NCBI GenBank assembly: GCA_030782805.1 | Contig: JARJPL010000335.1 | Span: 62,001-126,000, forward strand | Direction: 5' to 3' | DNA: 64,000 bases | DNA from: Aschersonia sp. MBC 622 | Taxonomy: Eukaryota > Ascomycota > Sordariomycetes > Hypocreales > Clavicipitaceae | Shown: piece after piece, positions 1-12,173 of the stretch | Layout: each line of letters begins with the position of its first letter | Numbering within the stretch: the stretch's first letter is position 1 | The notes under the pieces: generated by a model | Seen by the model: the letters and a program-made list of their open reading frames with translations, nothing else | Told to the model about the DNA's origin: nothing | Database searches by the model: none | Program-made: the position numbers and the translations under genes

Positions 1-23
1 CAGATTTTCTTCAGCGATACAAA

Positions 24-314
24 ATGGCGACTACCATCGAGGCCACGCCCACACAAGAGCCGGCGACGCGGGCACCGGTCGCTCTCGAGCGCATGCGGCC
101 CGTCAGTCAGACTGTCCAGTGCCCGCATTGCGGGCAAATAGTCAAAACAATCGTCGAGGGGCGCGGCAAGGGCATGCAGCGCTTCATGGACGTCTTCTTC
201 TGGCCACTGCCGGGCCGCCGAAACTGGTGGGAAACCACGACTTGGCGATGCGGTGACTGCGAGGTGGTCCTGGCTTCGCAGAAGAATGGCAAGGATATAA
301 AGGTGATACGATGA
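24..314 (+). CDS. Small LITAF-like zinc-ribbon protein
   Basis: An uninterrupted 96-residue ORF starts at an ATG only 23 bases into the window, so the promoter and any upstream exon are outside the view. Two CxxC knuckles are visible, CPHCG (C33, C36) and CGDC (C76, C79), about 40 residues apart. That is the layout of LITAF/SIMPLE-type domains, in which the two halves form one zinc site flanking a membrane-inserting segment. The segment between the knuckles (RFMDVFFWPLPGRRNWWE) is aromatic and only weakly hydrophobic, so membrane insertion is doubtful. The N-terminus is Pro/Thr-rich and looks disordered. LITAF-family proteins act on late endosomal membranes, but that role is only inferred here. 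A plain zinc-ribbon protein is the alternative. Confidence 0.6.
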   Translation: MATTIEATPTQEPATRAPVALERMRPVSQTVQCPHCGQIVKTIVEGRGKGMQRFMDVFFWPLPGRRNWWETTTWRCGDCEVVLASQKNGKDIKVIR

Positions 315-2578
315 CTGGTTGAAACACTGCGAATATTTTGGTCCAAGATTGTTCTGTTTTTTTAGAGAGCGTGCGAATTGTTGACTCGGCTTTTTCTCGG
401 TGAAAGGACACTGCTGCAATCTTTCTTCGAGTTTCGTCGCCTTGTAGAGAGAAATCATTGTGCGGGAAGCCTCTATATTATGAAGCAGTTGTACTCTTTA
501 GCTCTGATGGGGAACACAGAGCCTAGTCTAAGCGCAGTCTGTGCTATGTCTCGCCGGTGATATGTCTCTCCGCGGTTGTAACGCGTACAGCTATACAATA
601 CGCCATAGTTGGGATCCTGGTCAATGCTCGTACTTCAATTGGTGCCTAATATTCTGGCAATTTGACGTGGCGGTACATGATTCCGTTACGTGTGGTGTCA
701 TCTACATCGGATAGTCTTCTCAACATGCGGTGCACCAGCAGAGGACCGACGTTGATAGCTTCATGAAGGGAACTTTTTGGTCCACAGCGCTGAGCGTACG
801 GCACTGTGTCGACTTACTAGTATTAGAGTATACACGAAAGACAATATCCAAAATTATTGAGTTACAAGGTAACTTGTGATTTTGGGTTACGCCGTAGACC
901 GTAGCAACTTTCCGCAGTAGGCAATAGTCAGCCGGCTCTTGCCGGAGATGGGCAGCGAGTGCGTACAGCCCGACGGCCCCACGGTTCATCGTGGGTTCCA
1001 ATTTTTCATTCGAAAGTCCAGGGACAGATTCGTTGAAGAATAGCTCTTTTCCTCATGAACTAATCATCAGCCTGTTGCTGATTAAATCATGAAAACTTGG
1101 TGGTGCGGCCCTGTACAAGGGGCTGTTGCCCAAGTTGAAATCACTTTTCCTCTTCGGCATTGTCCGATTTCGCGGACGCATCGCTGCTTGCTTATTAGTC
1201 CCCTATACAAGTACGGAATCTCATCAATGTGCCCCAATTCGCGGAAGACGCATCAGTCCCGCAAATGGATGCCTGAAGGGAGGAGGAGCATGACCAAATC
1301 TGGATGCTGGGTTGGGGCAAATGAGATCATGACGCAAAGGCCAGAAGTTTTTGACGAGTCCCTCTGTGGCTAGTCTGATGAGAAAGAACAAGTATTGCAC
1401 AAAAAAGTCAATAATTTGCGGGCGCCCCCCAGATTTCGGGCAAGGATGGGTTTGATGGGGTAATAAAGACTGGCCGCACGCTTGTCGCGAGTCCCCTCTT
1501 GCAGGCTGCTGTTATGATCCATGTTGGAGCAGTCCCCATAACGGCAAGCCTCAACTTTAGAAGGGGAGGTTTTGTGAATGTTAGCAAGAGCATCATCTTA
1601 CCTAATAACAACTTGTTCACCCATATAGAAATGTTCAAGGTTGCAGGGGGCCACGGCCGGGTGTGCCGAGCCTGATGAGAAGCCACGGAACGTGGAGTAT
1701 TCACCTCAGCTGTCAGCCTATCCTGCGAATGATTATTCCCGCGTATCCGAGCAGCCCGCGGTGGCCGTCCCATGATTTGACAACCAAGAGCAATCAAGGG
1801 CCGAGGTGGAGAGCCAGGGACTGGCTAAACCAACCTGGGGGAATGCAGCGGGTACCGTACCGAGTTGTCTTTTTGCTGCTAGTTATTAATTTACTTTTCG
1901 AACGGTACTTTTGTACAAAGTTTAGTTTCTCTCACTCGGCAGCATTTCTCAATGGATGCTCATGCTCAACTGCTCAAGCGCAATTTCCCCCGGAGAGGAT
2001 GAGGCTACACTTCGGCAGGCTGTTTCCGGTGGCCCGTTCGTGTCCGGTAATAGCGCACGGCAAGGCGCAACGCCACCAACGCACTTTCCGGCTTGGCTGC
2101 ACCGCCATCGTCCGGCTACCTTTGACTTTGTCCATACATAGTAGTGGCATAGCAGTAATAATAAACTCCGACAACTCGCCCCCAGTCGTGGCCGGCCCCC
2201 GCGTGCCGCCAATTGTGGAGAGGATGGAGCACTGACCGGGGGCACTTACACCAAGTTCGGCCAAGGCATGAACCGTGTTTCCCAACTCTGTGTTGCTATG
2301 CCTACTTAGCTGGTATCTAGTTGAAAGGACTTTTGTCCCCAGTTGCCGGCAAATCCCCATCATTCTCTCTCTCTCGCGTCGGGTGCATTCCGGGCCGATA
2401 TGTGAATCCCGCGCACGCTGATAAGCCTTTGGTTCTTATACATGACGCCTGCATTTCTATTTTCTTTCCTCGTTCTTGCCACATTTTGTTCCTCACCCGG
2501 CTATATTGCCACTTTCCTTACATCTACCAATTTTGCCCCTTTTGTTTTTCCTTGCCTGTTTATAGTTTTTGAAAAAAC
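315..2578. other. Intergenic, no gene recognised
   Basis: About 2.26 kb between the LITAF-like gene and the permease. Short ORFs in all frames show no recognisable domain, and the longest (1663-2235, plus) opens at CTG and has erratic composition. The last 250 bases, with T/C-rich runs at 2350-2575, look like the promoter and leader of the permease. Confidence 0.5.
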
Positions 2579-4855
2579 ATGGGCAGTCCAGCCTCGACAG
2601 ATATGCCCATCGAGGCAGCGCCGGCCCGATCGCCGCAGGCGCCCCGAGCCCGTGAGGGGGAAAAGTCTTTGGAGCTGCCCGCCAAGACGGCGCCTCTCCG
2701 CGGGTACGGCATCGACTACCGCGTCGACCCGACCGTCTCCTTTGCCGAGTTTCGCTACTGGGCCAAGGTGGAGCGCGAGGAGGAGCGCGAGGCGGAGCGA
2801 CTCTATCTCGAGCGGCGCGGGCCCATGACGCTGAAAAAGATGATCAAGAGCCGCTTCTCCAAGGGCGTCCACCACGACAACAAGAAGATGGACCAGCGGC
2901 AGCAGCAGCAGCAGCAGCAGCAGCTCGAGGCGACGCGCACCGGACCGTCGACAGAAGAAAAGGGCGGCTCCGAGTATGACAGCACAGAGGGAGGCCGTCG
3001 CAAAGGCATGTTGAGTAGGTCTCCGGGGGGCGCCGCCGCGGGACATGACGGCAACGACAACAGTGTCTTGACAGCGTCTGCTTCGGACGAGGACAAATCT
3101 GCGCCCAGTCTAGCTCACGGCGGCTCCAGCACCACCGCCTCGCTCGACGTGGAGTGGAAGACGGCCGCCAGGGCTTTGCGCACTGCTGGCTGGAGCTCCG
3201 TCTTCTTCCTCGTCACCACCGACATTCTCGGCTGGTCGAGTTGTCCGTACGTTTCTTTTGCACGTCCCCAAAAACTCACGTCTAGTCCCCCATCGATTTG
3301 ATCAAAGCTAACTAGGCGGCGACATTCGCACGTTTTTATAGTTTTGTCTTTGCCAGTGTCGGGTACGGCACCGGCGTCGCCTTGTACGTCGTGTTTGGCC
3401 TCGCCGCCTCGCTCAGCGGTCTTATGCTCTGGAAAATCTTCACCACCATGGACTCGTCGCGCTACCCAATGCTAAGCTATGGCGACATCTTTTTTCGCAT
3501 CTTTGGCCCCAAGACGAGACACTTTATCAACGTGGCCCAGTCGCTGCAGCAGTTTTGCACAGTCATGGTGCTCATCTTTAGCAAGGGCCGCATCATCTCT
3601 TTGCTCGCCGGACCGCAGCTGTGCTTCATTGTGTGCATGATCATCATCATGGCCATTGGCATGGTATTTGGGAGTATTCGATCTTTGCAACGTCTGGGTT
3701 GGATCTGTAATCTTTCAGTCTGGTTCAACATCGTGAGCTTCATCTCCATGTTAGTGCCCTCCCCCCCCTTCAAGGTTCTCCTTCTTGCTAGTCTCGGTTG
3801 GATGCTAACTTGAGCAAAGTATGGTTGCTGCGGCAAAGTACGACATCTACTACCCGCCAATTTTTGGATCCACCATCCTACCCAAGGAGAAGCTTCCAGT
3901 CAAGAAGTTTGCAGGCCTGGTACCGGATGCATATCAGCAGCAGGCGCATGGTTTTGCTGGCATCTTCAACGGAGTCGACAACATGGTTTGTAAGTCTTGG
4001 CCACCTCTTCCTTCGCTTGCAAGTGTCCATTCTCATACCGTATAGACGCATACAGCGGCGCGATTCTCTTCGTCTCGTTCATGTCGGAGATGCGCCACCC
4101 GATGGATTTCTGGAAAGGCATGATCTGCGCACAGGCCTTTATCTGCGTCGTGTATCTTTTCTTTGGCATCTTCGTATACAGTTACTTTGGACAGTACTCG
4201 GCTTCTGTCATCTATCAGGTCATCAATCCTGCAGGATTGCGCACGTTTAACAACGTGCTGAATCTGCTGACTGGTCTCATTGCAGCGGGTAAGTAATTGG
4301 GATGCGCTGAGTTGCGTACTTGTTGACTAACCATCTCCATCAGTACTGTACTTTCACGTCGGCATGAAGACTGTCTACATTGAAGTGTTTCAAGAGATTT
4401 TCAAATTTCCACCCATTGCGACAAACCGAGGCAAATGGATGTGGTATGCTCTTGGGCCCCTCTACTGGATCATTGCCTTCCTCATCGCGGCCGCAGTGCC
4501 CAACTTGAACGGCATTGTGGGCTTCGTGGGCGGTCTCTTTGCTGTCAACTTCAGCTACTCGTTTCCGGGCATTGCTTACCTGGGCTGGTCTGTTTTATCC
4601 GCCGCTGAGCTGCCTGGCGAGGGCTTCAACCCCGAGACGGGTGAAAACGTGGTGCACGATAGTGGAGTGAAGCGATGGTCGCGCGGCTTCATGAAGAAGT
4701 GGTACATTCATATTCCGTGCACCATATATGCCCTGGCCGGTTTAGCCACGTCCGGCATGGGAACCTGGGCAGCTGTTGAAGGTTTAATTAGTGTGTTCGG
4801 GCCTGGTGGCACTGTGGCGACTTCTTATGGGTGTCGTTCGCCTGTTTGGGGCTAA
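2579..4855 (+). CDS. Amino acid permease, AAAP family (MTR-like)
   Basis: Five exons fit the frame: 2579-3246, 3342-3749, 3820-3989, 4046-4288 and 4344-4855, giving about 666 residues. The first ~190 residues form a hydrophilic, charged cytosolic tail with a run of eight CAG codons at 2900-2923. About ten to eleven hydrophobic segments follow, beginning near TTDILGWSS and continuing through SVGYGTGVALYVVFG. The first membrane segments with the GYG motif, and the later stretch PFxG/SYSFPGIAYLGW, resemble fungal neutral/aromatic amino acid:proton symporters related to Neurospora MTR in the plasma membrane. All introns have GT..AG ends. The start ATG follows a pyrimidine-rich leader ending AAAAAAC. 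Substrate cannot be told from sequence. The family call is firm and the substrate open. Confidence 0.85.
2900..2923 (+). repeat. CAG microsatellite (8 units) coding polyglutamine
   Basis: Eight perfect CAG codons lie in the cytosolic N-terminal tail of the permease. The track is short and pure, so its length may vary between strains. Confidence 0.9.
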
Positions 4856-6146
4856 TTTGCTGGTATATATCAAAATGTGGCCGCAGCGTATTCTGTAGAT
4901 ATAACTAGGGAGACATGGGCAAAAGTAGTGTAGACAACAGAAGGCAAACTTTCAATCCTTGATGCATTTTCCGTGTGCTTTATTTGCCCGTAGCAGTAAT
5001 TTATGAACGCATATAAAGATGTGGGTCTCATTAATGCACTGACAGATGAATTAACTGCGTATCGCTGCAAGTAGCTTCCTTGTTGTGGAGGAAAGGTTCC
5101 GGGGACCACTGTTTTTAGACAAGGTCGGGGTGCTCGTCAAGGGTTCGATGACTTCTAGACTACGACAAACTATCCGGATAGGGGGAAACACATTTCGCAA
5201 AGTCTGAGTCTATCTAAAGCCAACTTGTATCATACAAGGTGGATTTCAGAAAGAGCCGCAAAAGGCAGAGCTAGTTGCGGACAAAAAAGAAGCCAAAGCT
5301 TAGCAGCCCGTCTGTGAGTGAGCCTCGGTAAGCCTCTGGATAGGTACAGAGATGACTGTGGCGCAAATGGAGGAATGAGCGTGGCAAAAGCGACGAATAG
5401 CAACGGCAAACTTGGGCGAGTGCGCTATAAGTTGACTGGAGAGGATCTCCTTACTTGGTCGTGACTTGAGCCTGATTTTTGTAGTGATGCGAGCCATGTC
5501 ATTCACTCCAGTCGTGATGAATAGGGATGTCTGTGCTACCAGTCGACCAGCATCCGTAAAGTGGTATTGTTTCATCCTTATTTTCTTTTTCGCTCTCTTT
5601 TAGTTGTTGACGAGAGACGGAAAAACCTGCTTGTGCTCTGTAGACTGTAAGTATGGCGTATGGATACTACCTTGGTTAGGTAGTGTGGAGGGAGGCACAG
5701 GGCTCCACCAGTACAGTCTGTCAGTCAGGGACTCAGGCAAGTCAGGGTCCTGCAAATCCCCATCTTTGCCAGCATGGGAATCTTTTTGGGATTCCTACCT
5801 CAGGCTACACCAACTTGGCATCGAAACCACCTTCAGCTGCTGTCGTCCATACTTTCTTTTTGCCACACGCCGAAGAAAAGCATTCTCCGACACGATATAT
5901 AGACTGAATCTGGAGACTGCCAACCTCTCATTCCTCCTTCCTTCACCTACCTACAATCTGGTTTTGCTAACCGAGTACCTTTCCCTCTCACCTCACCAGG
6001 CCTGCCCCAACCGTATACCCCACCCCGGCACTGCGAGACTTTGGGCATCTTCTCTCAACAACTTCCTTTTTTTTTTCCGTTGCCGTCGCCGTCGCCGTTG
6101 GATAATTAGCATCGACACTTAGCATCGACATCCGGCCCGCTCGTTT
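4856..6146. other. Intergenic, no gene recognised
   Basis: About 1.3 kb between the permease and the GATA-finger gene. The ORF at 5604-6122 opens at a TTG and has no domain-like composition. A pyrimidine-rich stretch at 5930-6100 containing repeated CCGTCG units probably forms the promoter and leader of the downstream gene. Confidence 0.5.
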
Positions 6147-6869
6147 ATGCCTGTCATCGCCCACGCTGCTCCGCACATTGGACTTGAGCCCTCCCACAGC
6201 CGCCACGCCCCCAGTGACCTCGCTGCCCATGTCTTTGCCACCATCTCGCGAGCGAGCAGCATAGCCGATACGAATCAGTCCACGGTGATGTCATCGCGAC
6301 TCTCCCTCAAGGGTCTCTTGCAGAGCGAAAACGTGCAGATTGTAAGCTTTCTTTTTGCCTCCCTGCTCCCCACCCCGTGGCGACTTGGTGCTAACCGTTG
6401 CTTAGATCCAGCAGAACCTCGCTGTCCTCGCCCGGTTCGCCGACGACCTTCCCCGCGACATTGATTCCGAGACGCCCCGTGTCACAAATGACGAGCTTTT
6501 GATCATGGGTAACCTGGTGCGCGACATAACCTCCAGTCTGGACAAGATTGAGTCGCTGCGGACCGACGAGAATGAGGACGAGATGCTGCCGCATGTCGCG
6601 GATAAGTATGTTCCTACGAGGCCGATTTCGTCTGCTGCGCGGGCACGACGCAAAGAGCAAAATGTACGTCTTTTCCACCCACCCACTCCGATTGAACAAG
6701 CTTCTTGTGCTCATGCCAAATTTAGAAACAGAAAATGACACACAAATGCCACAACTGCCACCGCGTCGAAACGCCCCAGTGGCGGCCCGGCCCAGATGGC
6801 CCCAAGACGCTATGCAACGTCTGCGGTTTGGTTTACACGAAACGACAGCAAAAACGCCCTACGAAATAA
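6147..6869 (+). CDS. Small GATA-type zinc-finger protein
   Basis: Three exons: first to 6341, then 6406-6663 and 6726-6869. Starting at the ATG at 6288 gives 151 residues; an in-frame upstream ATG at 6147 would give 198. The 6288 start is attractive because the protein then begins directly with the compact helical part (SRLSLKGLLQSENVQI). The C-terminus holds one finger, CHNC..18 residues..CNVC (C112, C115, C134, C137 in the short form), with TPQWR and the basic tail TKRQQKRPTK typical of fungal GATA factors. A helical region of about 80 residues precedes it. GATA factors bind HGATAR in promoters, often in nitrogen, light or iron control. The extreme brevity and lack of an activation domain suggest a repressor, an accessory factor or a structural chromatin role. 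No closer ortholog was recognised. Confidence 0.8.
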
Positions 6870-9834
6870 AGTAGTACACTCAAAAGTGCGCTCCTGACGA
6901 GACGTTTAATATCTCGGACGGGCTGTTTTAACATGACGATGGCATCTCTTATGATACCATTTGCGTTTTCTACCGGACTCTTCATTTTGGGAGTTTCTTT
7001 TGGAGGGGAGTTTCCAATCATGGATCATGGAGAAGTGAGATCATATGGATTGAGATTGATTTTGGTTTTATTACGCAAGGACTTGAAATTGGACTGATAC
7101 CACCAGATTGTGTACGACTTTTACTGTCGGCTACTGTTTTTTTTTTTTTTACTTTACTTTTTTTCCGTTTGGTCAGAAAACAGGTTTTGTTCTCGCGCTG
7201 TAACTATATACTACAACAGGCGCACTCAAGTTTTTTAACTAGTTAGTCTCCTTAATAAAATCAACAAGCACGTGCAAGCTTCGAATTCAGGCTCTGTTTT
7301 GATCGCAGTATGGATACGAAGGCAGTCCGTTACGCCCAACCGCACTCCGGGGAGCCGATTTCGGGATACATGAAGCCGCCGGCACCTCATTCTGCATCGA
7401 CACTATTTGGTCAAGTATAAACGGATTACCTGTGATTCGATAAGCAGGGAGGATGTGGGATAAATATATCTGAGCGAGACGGGGAAGGGTGGTTGGCGTA
7501 GCATCGTATTCGTTCGCAGGTTCGTTAGTTGGCCCAAGTGGGTGCATCATCTTCAAGTAATGGTGAATGGGCGCACCAGGAAACGATGCGATACGTCCCC
7601 TGAGAAGATGGAGACGGCAATCATCCTCTTTTTTTTTCTTTCTCTTGTTCCTTGGCCTTGGCTTCTTCCGCTGCGGCCTTGGCGTCGGGGACTGGTTCGC
7701 ACAGGTGGTTCGGATGGTTGCCTGGCGTACTTTGGGACCGTGACTTGGCCGAGAAGGGGCAAAGTGATGAGCAAAAAGATGCAAGTCTCACTGGGGGGCA
7801 GAGTTGCACGGCCGGCGCCGACATTTTGGCTCCCCTTAGTGATTGGGAAATCGGGCACGAGACCTTGCTTGGTGTGCTTGGGATGAGTGAGTTGGAGTTA
7901 CGGATAGCTGCAGCAAGCTGGGCCCGTTTGTCTGATCCAATCAGACAGTTCTCGGTGGCAAAGGTGGCTGCGGGTAGTGTTCAAGGTCTCGGGTGAAGAG
8001 TACTTTGTACGGCGCTATATCATGCAGCTGCTCGCACGCAGCAAAAAGTGCAAAGGGATGGGGATCTCTCGGCCGCAGTGAGCGAGAGACAAACATCGTA
8101 TCAGCAGGTGTGGTCTAAGATATGGTAGCAAAAAGACGTGGCCGTGGGCCATGCGTGTTAGCGCGCGCCATCAGCCACAAAGGCAGTGACTTGGCTGGGG
8201 GTTTCAAACTGTGCATCTTGTTGCTCAGCCGCAAAGCCTTGTTTGACTGGGCAGCGATGGGCTTGTCATGCAATTATCGGGCAGTGCGGGGAAGAAGTTT
8301 GACTGTCGTGAAAAGGCGCGTCTTGTGCTTTGCCGGTCTTGTCGTCGAGCTCTGTGGTGCACGGCCAACCAGCGCTATTGAGCCAGTGACGTAGTTGGCC
8401 GGCGATGGGGCGAAATACGAGTGCGGCGACTGAGAAAACGAACCGCACAAAAATCTCACGCCACGTATCAAAGAGCCATTCCATAATCCAGAGGGATTCA
8501 TATGTTGGGGATGGGACGCGCTACGTTGTAAATCGTGTCTTGCCCTGCGGGAAGGCCCTGCAGTCGGCTTGACTCTTTGCAGCGAAAAGAAGAAGCAAAG
8601 ACTCAAGGAAGGTACTCAAGCAATCAAGCACTCGAGCGCCCGAGACTAGACGCAAAGCGGCGGTACTGCTGGTCAGCCCTGTGAATTGTGGAATTTTTGT
8701 GGAAAAGAGACAAGAGAGAATGAAAAGCGAGAGCGAGGACCAATGATGATGCCATGACGGAGCATGGCTGAGGGCAAAGCTGCCTGCGAAATGCGACAAG
8801 AGCAGTGCGCCGAGGCTGAAGGGGAAAGTTCCGTGGCTCACTGGAAAGTTGATAGAATATTTTGGTATCTCGATAGCTTTCAAAGGTTACGACAAGCAAG
8901 CAGACACCTGAAGTTAGTTGTATTTAGTCAAAGGTAACATTAAAGTTATCATCTAAGAAAAAAAAACTAAAGCAGTCTGTTGACTGGTCAAGGACGCGAA
9001 ACGAACGGCGGGCTCCTTGGCTGCTTGGCCATGGCCGGGTACGAGGTACCCAGGTACTGGCTGGGGTCCCAAGGCGTCGCCGTAGGTATTCACAAGCAAC
9101 AATGCATGGCAATTGTGGCAGTGATTTGCTGAGAAATACTTGGGCCCACTGGCCACTGTACCTGACTAGGTACCTACCCGCCGCGTTCATGCGCCCCAGT
9201 AGTTGCCCGTTTCCACTCTGACGTTACTTGCCGTTTCCCGTTTGCTGTCATGGCCTTTTCCCTTTTCCCTTTTCGCTTTTTACAGTGCGACGCCAGATAA
9301 GCCAGAATCGCCGCTCATCCAACACGGCATCGAAGCATAACAGTATAGCCACTTGTTCATCAGTTTCCTGCCTTCTTTTTTTCGCTTCTCCCCTCTCCTT
9401 CTTCCTTTTTCTCTCTTCTCATCAACATCTTATCCACCAGCCTTTCTGCGTAAGACCTCTCATGATATCGACGTGGCCATCTGTCGTCGCATTTACACCT
9501 CACTAACACGCCCGACCCGCTGTCAGCTGGCCACACCATATCACGAGCCAAGACACTTACCATTCTGCCCTGGCCGCAGCAGCCTTGGCCCGGCCTGTCG
9601 ACCAGCTTCTTCTTCCTCAGGACTTCTCTCCACAGACTTGCTTGATCTTTGTCAAAATCTCCTTTTACATTGTTGGAAAAACGCGACACCCCAGACTCGC
9701 CTAGCTACCAAACATCACCAAACCCACTTGGACGCCACATCGCTACCTGGATTACAAACACGCCCAACCAGGCAGGCTCGCGCGCACTGCCGCCCCTGTC
9801 AAGGCCAGTTACACTCTTAAACCCTCTTGTCATC
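6870..9834. other. Long gene-poor gap with doubtful small ORFs
   Basis: Nearly 3 kb with no recognised gene. It contains T-rich runs (7137-7165, 7628-7645), a minus-strand ATG ORF of 72 codons at 8266-8484 whose start is membrane-like (EIFVRFVFSVAALVF), and a minus-strand ORF at 7621-7824 listed separately. The stretch 9040-9180 carries repeated GGTACC/TAGGTACC motifs. The CT-rich run 9230-9440 and following sequence probably serve as the leader of the gene at 9835. A non-coding transcript or undetected intron-rich small gene is possible. Confidence 0.45.
7621..7824 (-). CDS. Doubtful small ORF with charged helical tail
   Basis: An ATG-started ORF of 67 codons. Its last 20 residues (DAKAAAEEAKAKEQEKEKKR) are an Ala/Glu/Lys-rich helix, unlike random reading. 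A GTGAG..AAG pair at 7791-7744 could remove 48 bases in frame and shorten the product to about 51 residues, although no clear branch motif is seen. There is no homology I recognise. It may be a real short gene, the last exon of a longer minus-strand gene starting upstream (for example the ATG at 8484), or chance. Confidence 0.2.
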   Translation of the reverse strand: MSAPAVQLCPPVRLASFCSSLCPFSAKSRSQSTPGNHPNHLCEPVPDAKAAAEEAKAKEQEKEKKRG

Positions 9835-11773
9835 ATGAACGGGAGCGCTACTGCCCTCCGCATCGACGCTGTCGACGCCTTTGCCCGCACACTTTACCTG
9901 CGCACCAAGCAGGTGCCCTCGCCCACCTTTGACGATGCCGCCGTCGCCGTCCGCCAGATGCACATTTCCCTCCGCCACCTGCGTACCGAAGCTGCCAATC
10001 CCAAGTCTGCCCTCAACAAGCCCGAGTCTTCATCTTGCGCCGTCTACGCCGCCGAGCTCGAGCCCATAGTCGACCACTGCGAGTTTGCCCTCAGGCAGCT
10101 CGAAACGGTCCTCGATCGCTTCGATGCTGCTGGCAACAAAGACGCACTGAACTCCCGCATCGCCTCCATCACAGCCAGAATTGCCCAAAAGGAGATGGAT
10201 GTTGCGTTTTTCCTGGATACCGTCCATGAACGTCCAAAGAGCAACACTGCTTCGCCAGAGCATGACATGTTCGCTGAGATGAAGCACGAGATTGATAGCA
10301 TGGCTTCCAAAGTCTTCAGTCGCCACTCTGGCGTGCTGCCCAGTAACTCGGACGCCCTCTGGCGCGAGTTCAGGTCGGAGCTTGAGCGTCGGGGTTTCTC
10401 TGCCGAGCAAATCGATGCTCACAAGGTATGCCATGCTCAAGGCTACGCTAGTTAATCCCGGGTACTAACACATCCCCCAGACTTCAGCTAAAGCATATAT
10501 CCAGCAACTCGGCTCGTCATGGAACCGAAAGTGCGGTGAAATGCCCACATATCAGAGCGTTGCCGAATTTGAGGCCAATACGGCGCCCCAAGTCCTACAT
10601 ACCTCTCAGCCTCCCGTCGTGCCACCCAAGATACCCATCCTCCCGCCCAAGGACAACACCCAGTCTATTAGGAAGGCAAAGCCATTGCCCAACACCAAGA
10701 CCGACCGGAGACATAGCGCCGACAACCCCTCGCCCACAGTTCTCCCAATCCAGTACTCTTTCGATGTCCCCGCAGCCAACATGGACAAGAAAAAAGACGG
10801 CGACGACTTGTCCATGGCGCTCGTTTCTACCAAGGAGCTAATGGCCTTGGACAGCCTGAATAAAGGCATGCATAGTATGACATTGCACACAGGATTGCAC
10901 TCGCAGTCGGGCAATCCGAGCAGTGACCCGTCCCGCTCGTCAGACTCCCAAACAATAGCTGGGTCACCGCGATACCACTCTAGCACTCCAGCAGATGCCG
11001 GAAGCCACGCTCATACAGGCACTAACCCCAGTCGTCCATTGCGGCTGGCGCCAGACAGATATGGCAAGGAAATCCCCCCCGACGCAGAATGGACAAAGGT
11101 CCGCCGAGCCCTCCTCAGCTTAGAGGTCCTCGACCGTGCCGGTGTACGTTATGAGGCGCGCCCGGAGTACGTTGCCATCCTCGGTCGCCTCAGCCGCCAC
11201 CAGATTGCCAAATTCGCCCGTCAGAGTGTCGAGTGTCGCGCCGCTCGCGCCGCTGTCCCGCCGCTGCCACCCCGACGCGCAGATTACGAGACACAGCCTA
11301 AACCGGGCAACAAAACGCACCACAGCGATGACGATGAAGTCTTTGATTCGAGCGACTCGACAGACTACGAGGACGATAGCTATTATGGAAAGGACGATCG
11401 CAACTATCCCACCATTGTCAGCGCACCCTCCAAGACCAACAAGACGTCGCCGTCAACAACGGTCAAGCCCAAGCCCATCCTCAAGAACAAGAACAGACAC
11501 CGCGTACACTTTGACCCGGAGCCGCACGAGGTCGAGCATCCGAGCAGCGCGCCAAGTACATACAACAACGACCGCCGTAGAGACTACTACCACGGAGAAG
11601 GTAGTTCGTCGTCCCGCCGATACAGGGACCATCACGATCGCGACTACTATGACCGCCCACACCGCAGCCACAGGGAACGTCGCGACAGGAGGAAAAAGTC
11701 GTGGGGCGAGACGCTCGGTGCGGTGGGCATTGGCAGCGCCGCACTGCTGTTGGGCGGCGTTGGGGCTTTTTAA
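9835..11773 (+). CDS. Conserved fungal protein, disordered with Gly/Ala C-terminus
   Basis: Two exons, 9835-10425 and 10481-11773, give about 627 residues. The 55-bp intron contains a TACTAACA branch motif. Residues 1-200 are helical with regular heptads and no transmembrane segment. The middle is Ser/Pro/Thr-rich and low in order. A segment near residue 380 (PPDAEWTKVRRALLSLEVL..ARPEYVAILGRLSRHQI) looks folded and may be the conserved core. The C-terminal third is rich in Arg, Asp, His and Tyr (RRRDYYHGEG, YRDHHDRDYYDRPHRSHRERRDRRKK). It ends in a short hydrophobic tail, GAVGIGSAALLLGGVGAF, which could anchor to a membrane or pack as a Gly-zipper. Such Arg/Tyr/His tails occur in many uncharacterised fungal proteins. 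No function is assigned. Confidence 0.75.
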
Positions 11774-12173
11774 ACATGCCGACGCTGCTTCATTTCTCTG
11801 GACGCCCGTCTTTCTTCTTTTTTTTCCCTTTTTTTTCTTCTTCTTTGTCTTGGAATACAGAACATGGACTTTTATGATAACCAAATGCGATGACAAAGGC
11901 GGAAAATGGCATATACAATCAAGAATCTGAGCTCTAAACATGTACAGGTGGAACGCGCACTATATATCAGTAGCTTTTTATATAACGAATAACGACATTG
12001 ATGACCATGATTTAACGGTTTCATATCTACAGACGAAGTCTACAGTAGTGCGCATGACTTGCAAATCACTGCTCGCTTCCTTGTCCATCAGTCCCTTGGG
12101 TTTCCTTCACTTCAATCATCCACATATATGTACGCATACTCAAAACAAATGTACACGAAACAACATGGCCCCA
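11774..12173. other. Convergent 3' region
   Basis: A 400-bp gap between two genes that converge. It begins with a T-rich run (11815-11845) suited to 3' end formation of the plus-strand gene and contains an AT-rich centre. No gene was seen. Confidence 0.5.

Noticed and set aside
1663..2235. A 190-codon plus-strand ORF before the permease.
   Set aside because: It opens at CTG rather than ATG, and its translation has no structure or recognised motif.
5604..6122. A 172-codon plus-strand ORF.
   Set aside because: TTG start and random composition, overlapping the probable promoter of the GATA gene.
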